Below are positions 62,122-64,000 of a DNA stretch of 64,000 bases, piece by piece. The DNA is from Winogradskyella ouciana (GTDB taxonomy: Bacteria; Bacteroidota; Bacteroidia; Flavobacteriales; Flavobacteriaceae): the NCBI RefSeq assembly GCF_009709615.1, contig NZ_WJYA01000002.1, forward strand, positions 124,001-188,000. Reading direction: 5' to 3'. The notes beneath the pieces are model-generated. The model was not told the origin of the DNA. It worked only from the letters and a program-made list of their open reading frames with translations, and ran no database searches. The stretch's first letter is position 1; each line of letters starts with the position of its first letter. The translations under genes and the position numbers were made by a program.

Positions 62122-62150
62122 TTCCTTCCCTTTGGGAAGGCTAGGATAGG
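62122..62150. repeat. palindromic spacer element between hisA and hisF
   Basis: CCTTCCC TTT GGGAAGG at 62124-62140 followed by CTAGGATAGG. A hairpin without a T run, so it is not a terminator; probably an interspersed repeat. Confidence 0.5.
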
Positions 62151-62153
62151 CTT

Positions 62154-62909
62154 ATGCTTACAAAACGAATAGTACCTTGCTTAGACATTAAAAATGGTAG
62201 AACCGTAAAAGGAGTCAATTTTGTTGATTTGCGTGATGCTGGTGACCCAGTAGTTCTGGCAAAACAATATGCCGATTTAGGTGCAGACGAACTGGTGTTT
62301 TTAGATATTTCTGCAACTCAAGAAAAACGCAAAACCATGCACGATATGGTGTTAAAAGTCGCAGAGCAAGTTAATATACCATTTACGGTTGGAGGTGGAA
62401 TTTCATCTGTTGAAGATGTAGATGACTTATTGCATTGTGGTGCAGATAAGGTGTCAATAAACTCGTCGGCAGTAAAGCGTCCGGAATTAATCAATGAGCT
62501 TTCTGATAAATTTGGAAGTCAGTGTATAGTCGTAGCAATTGATGCCAAGAAAATAGGAGAGGAGTGGATTGTTCATTTAGCTGGAGGAACTATTCCGACA
62601 GACCTAAATCTCTTCGACTGGGCAAAAGAGGTTGAAGAACGAGGTGCTGGGGAAATCCTGTTTACTTCAATGAATCACGACGGAACAAAAGCAGGATTCG
62701 CAAATGAGGCATTGGACAAACTATCAGAATTGGTAAATATTCCGATTATTGCATCAGGAGGAGCAGGAACGATTCAGCATTTTGCAGATACATTTATAGA
62801 GGGAAAAGCTGATGCTGCATTAGCCGCAAGTGTGTTTCATTTTGGTGAAATACCAATAATAGAGTTAAAAGAAGAATTAAAGAAACAGGGTATTCCTGTA
62901 AGAATATAA
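62154..62909 (+). CDS. hisF: imidazole glycerol phosphate synthase, cyclase subunit
   Basis: 251 residues. [16 protein letters not shown] with catalytic Asp, [37 protein letters not shown] with second Asp, and [11 protein letters not shown]. Forms the heterodimer with HisH. Confidence 0.96.
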   Translation: MLTKRIVPCLDIKNGRTVKGVNFVDLRDAGDPVVLAKQYADLGADELVFLDISATQEKRKTMHDMVLKVAEQVNIPFTVGGGISSVEDVDDLLHCGADKVSINSSAVKRPELINELSDKFGSQCIVVAIDAKKIGEEWIVHLAGGTIPTDLNLFDWAKEVEERGAGEILFTSMNHDGTKAGFANEALDKLSELVNIPIIASGGAGTIQHFADTFIEGKADAALAASVFHFGEIPIIELKEELKKQGIPVRI

Positions 62910-62930
62910 ACACTGACAAACAAGTTTGTA

Positions 62931-63530
62931 ATGAACATAGATTTCAATAAAAATCCAGACGGATTAGTACCAGCAATCATTCAAGATGCTAAAACCAAAA
63001 ATGTACTTATGTTGGGCTACATGAATGCTGAAGCATTTGAAAAAACAAAAGCTTCTGGCTTAGTTACGTTCTTTAGCAGAACTAAGAATAGACTTTGGAC
63101 AAAAGGCGAGGAAAGTGGTAATGTATTAAATCTCGTAGATATTAAATTAGACTGCGATAACGATACGCTTCTTGTATTAGTAAATCCAAACGGACCGACA
63201 TGCCACAAAGGATCTGACACCTGCTGGAATGAAGAAAATAAACAGTCTTATGGATTCCTTACGACATTAGAAAATACAATCACCTCAAGAATTAAAAATG
63301 CCGATTCCCAAAAATCTTATGTAGCATCACTATTTGCAAAAGGCATTAATAAAGTCGCTCAAAAAGTAGGAGAGGAAGCAGTGGAAGTAGTAATTGAAGC
63401 TAAAGACAATAATGATGAATTGTTTTTAGAGGAAAGTGCCGACTTGTTATTTCACTATTTAATATTGTTACAAGCAAAAGGATTTAAGCTTAATGATGTT
63501 ATTAAAGTACTTAAAGAAAGGCACAAATAA
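62931..63530 (+). CDS. hisI: bifunctional PR-AMP cyclohydrolase / PR-ATP pyrophosphatase
   Basis: 199 residues. Cyclohydrolase part 1-105: FFSRTKNRLWTKGEESGN, DCDNDTLLVLV and GPTCHKGSDTCW with the zinc Cys residues. Pyrophosphatase part 112-199: SYVASLFAKGINKVAQKVGEEAVEVVIEA and EESADLLFHYLILL with the acidic helix motif. Fused HisIE; last his gene. Confidence 0.95.
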   Translation: MNIDFNKNPDGLVPAIIQDAKTKNVLMLGYMNAEAFEKTKASGLVTFFSRTKNRLWTKGEESGNVLNLVDIKLDCDNDTLLVLVNPNGPTCHKGSDTCWNEENKQSYGFLTTLENTITSRIKNADSQKSYVASLFAKGINKVAQKVGEEAVEVVIEAKDNNDELFLEESADLLFHYLILLQAKGFKLNDVIKVLKERHK

Positions 63531-63531
63531 A

Positions 63532-63561
63532 AACTGCCGTTAAATATATTCAACGGCAGTT
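63532..63561. terminator. terminator between the his operon and the S41 peptidase gene
   Basis: Perfect stem AACTGCCGTT / AACGGCAGTT around a 10-base loop. T-rich on the minus strand (after the peptidase gene), weaker on the plus strand. Confidence 0.85.
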
Positions 63562-63601
63562 ATTCTAAAGATTTGTAGAAAGTTTAATCAATAGAATCAT
63601 A

Positions 63602-64000
63602 TCAAGATTTATTTTGGTCGTTATTAATTAGGTTGAGTGTTTGTTCAATCCAGTCTTTATCAAAATCTAGTGTAATATCTGGTGCGATTCCAAAGCCCTC
63701 ATATTTATAGTACTCATTATGAAAATCCATATCTGTTGGATAGAAAGAGAAATATCCGGATGGTGTTGTGTAAAGATTTCCATAATTAGATCCATAGGCT
63801 AAAGCGCCAAAAGTGGTTTGCCCTAAGTGAACTGAATTGGTTTCGTCCTTTAATTTTAAAACGAATTGCTCTCCGTTACTTATTGTAAAGCTATTAGTGA
63901 GGATATAAATTTTGGATTTCGACTTTTTTAGCAATTTTAAAAACGGATCTGAAATCTTGCTTGCACCACCACCATTACTTCTTAAATCTACGATAATATA
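63602..64000 (-). CDS. S41 family peptidase, C-terminal part
   Basis: 133 codons of open frame including the stop, continuing past the right edge. Reading in from 64000 gives YIIVDLRSNGGGASKIS and then KIYILTNSFTISNGEQF, the oxyanion region and the catalytic Ser motif of tail-specific (S41) peptidases; the C-terminus IAPDITLDFDKDWIEQTL is typical. A TTG at 63934 is internal. Substrate and N-terminal domains are beyond the window. Confidence 0.82.
   Translation of the reverse strand, partial: YIIVDLRSNGGGASKISDPFLKLLKKSKSKIYILTNSFTISNGEQFVLKLKDETNSVHLGQTTFGALAYGSNYGNLYTTPSGYFSFYPTDMDFHNEYYKYEGFGIAPDITLDFDKDWIEQTLNLINNDQNKS

Noticed and set aside
1..64000. tRNA, rRNA or known riboswitch in the gaps
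   Set aside because: Gaps were read on both strands; no cloverleaf with a TTCGA-type arm nor riboswitch core was recognised. A covariance-model search would be decisive.

Overview
The window looks like a chromosomal segment of a marine-type member of the Flavobacteriaceae (Bacteroidota). The evidence is the AT-rich sequence, many TAnnTTTG -7 promoter boxes with no Shine-Dalgarno tracts, an LpxC-FabZ fusion, a PorX-type regulator, and a secreted protein with a type IX secretion (T9SS) C-terminal sorting domain. The genus cannot be fixed from the sequence; a Winogradskyella- or Psychroserpens-like relative is only a guess.

Layout. 1-8 kb is housekeeping: the end of a topoisomerase IV subunit A gene, a TerC protein, a small lipoprotein, a divergent XRE regulator / M14 carboxypeptidase pair with repeated TGTAAACA sites, an Lrp regulator, DinB-like, aroB and proline dehydrogenase. 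8-40 kb is a large extracellular polysaccharide locus: Wzc-like tyrosine kinase, Wza-like export lipoprotein, PglF/CapD-type dehydratase, PglE-type aminotransferase, an ATP-grasp/HAD pair, a PglC-type phosphosugar transferase, four GT4 glycosyltransferases, two asparagine-synthase-like amidotransferases, two tandem TupA-type ATP-grasp proteins, a hexapeptide acetyltransferase, Wzy- and Wzx-type membrane proteins, two secreted beta-helix (pectate-lyase fold) proteins, UDP-glucose dehydrogenase and UDP-glucuronate 4-epimerase. 40-46 kb holds alanine dehydrogenase, a 47-residue secreted peptide overlapping a membrane protein, tsaE, porX and an HD-domain hydrolase. 46-51 kb is a lipid A operon (lpxD, lpxC-fabZ, lpxA) running into efp, a second lpxD-like gene and an NTF2-like gene, followed by sucD. 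52-56 kb has fabG, a VWA membrane protein and a prohibitin-like protein, with interspersed palindromic repeats. 56-63.5 kb is a complete histidine operon, hisGDCB-H-A-F-IE, preceded by a leader peptide and attenuator. The window ends inside an S41 peptidase gene.

The genes of the 8-40 kb locus fit together as a pathway for an acidic, uronic-acid-containing polymer. Ugd and the epimerase would supply UDP-GlcA and UDP-GalA. The asparagine-synthase-like enzymes and TupA-like ATP-grasp proteins could amidate or aminoacylate uronic carboxylates. Wzx/Wzy/Wza/Wzc would assemble and export the polymer. The secreted pectate-lyase-fold proteins, one of them a 1427-residue T9SS cargo, could trim or bind it. 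This combined reading is inference; the single enzyme families are recognisable. The other notable item is the predicted histidine attenuator upstream of hisG, in which leader peptide, terminator and antiterminator can all be traced in the sequence.
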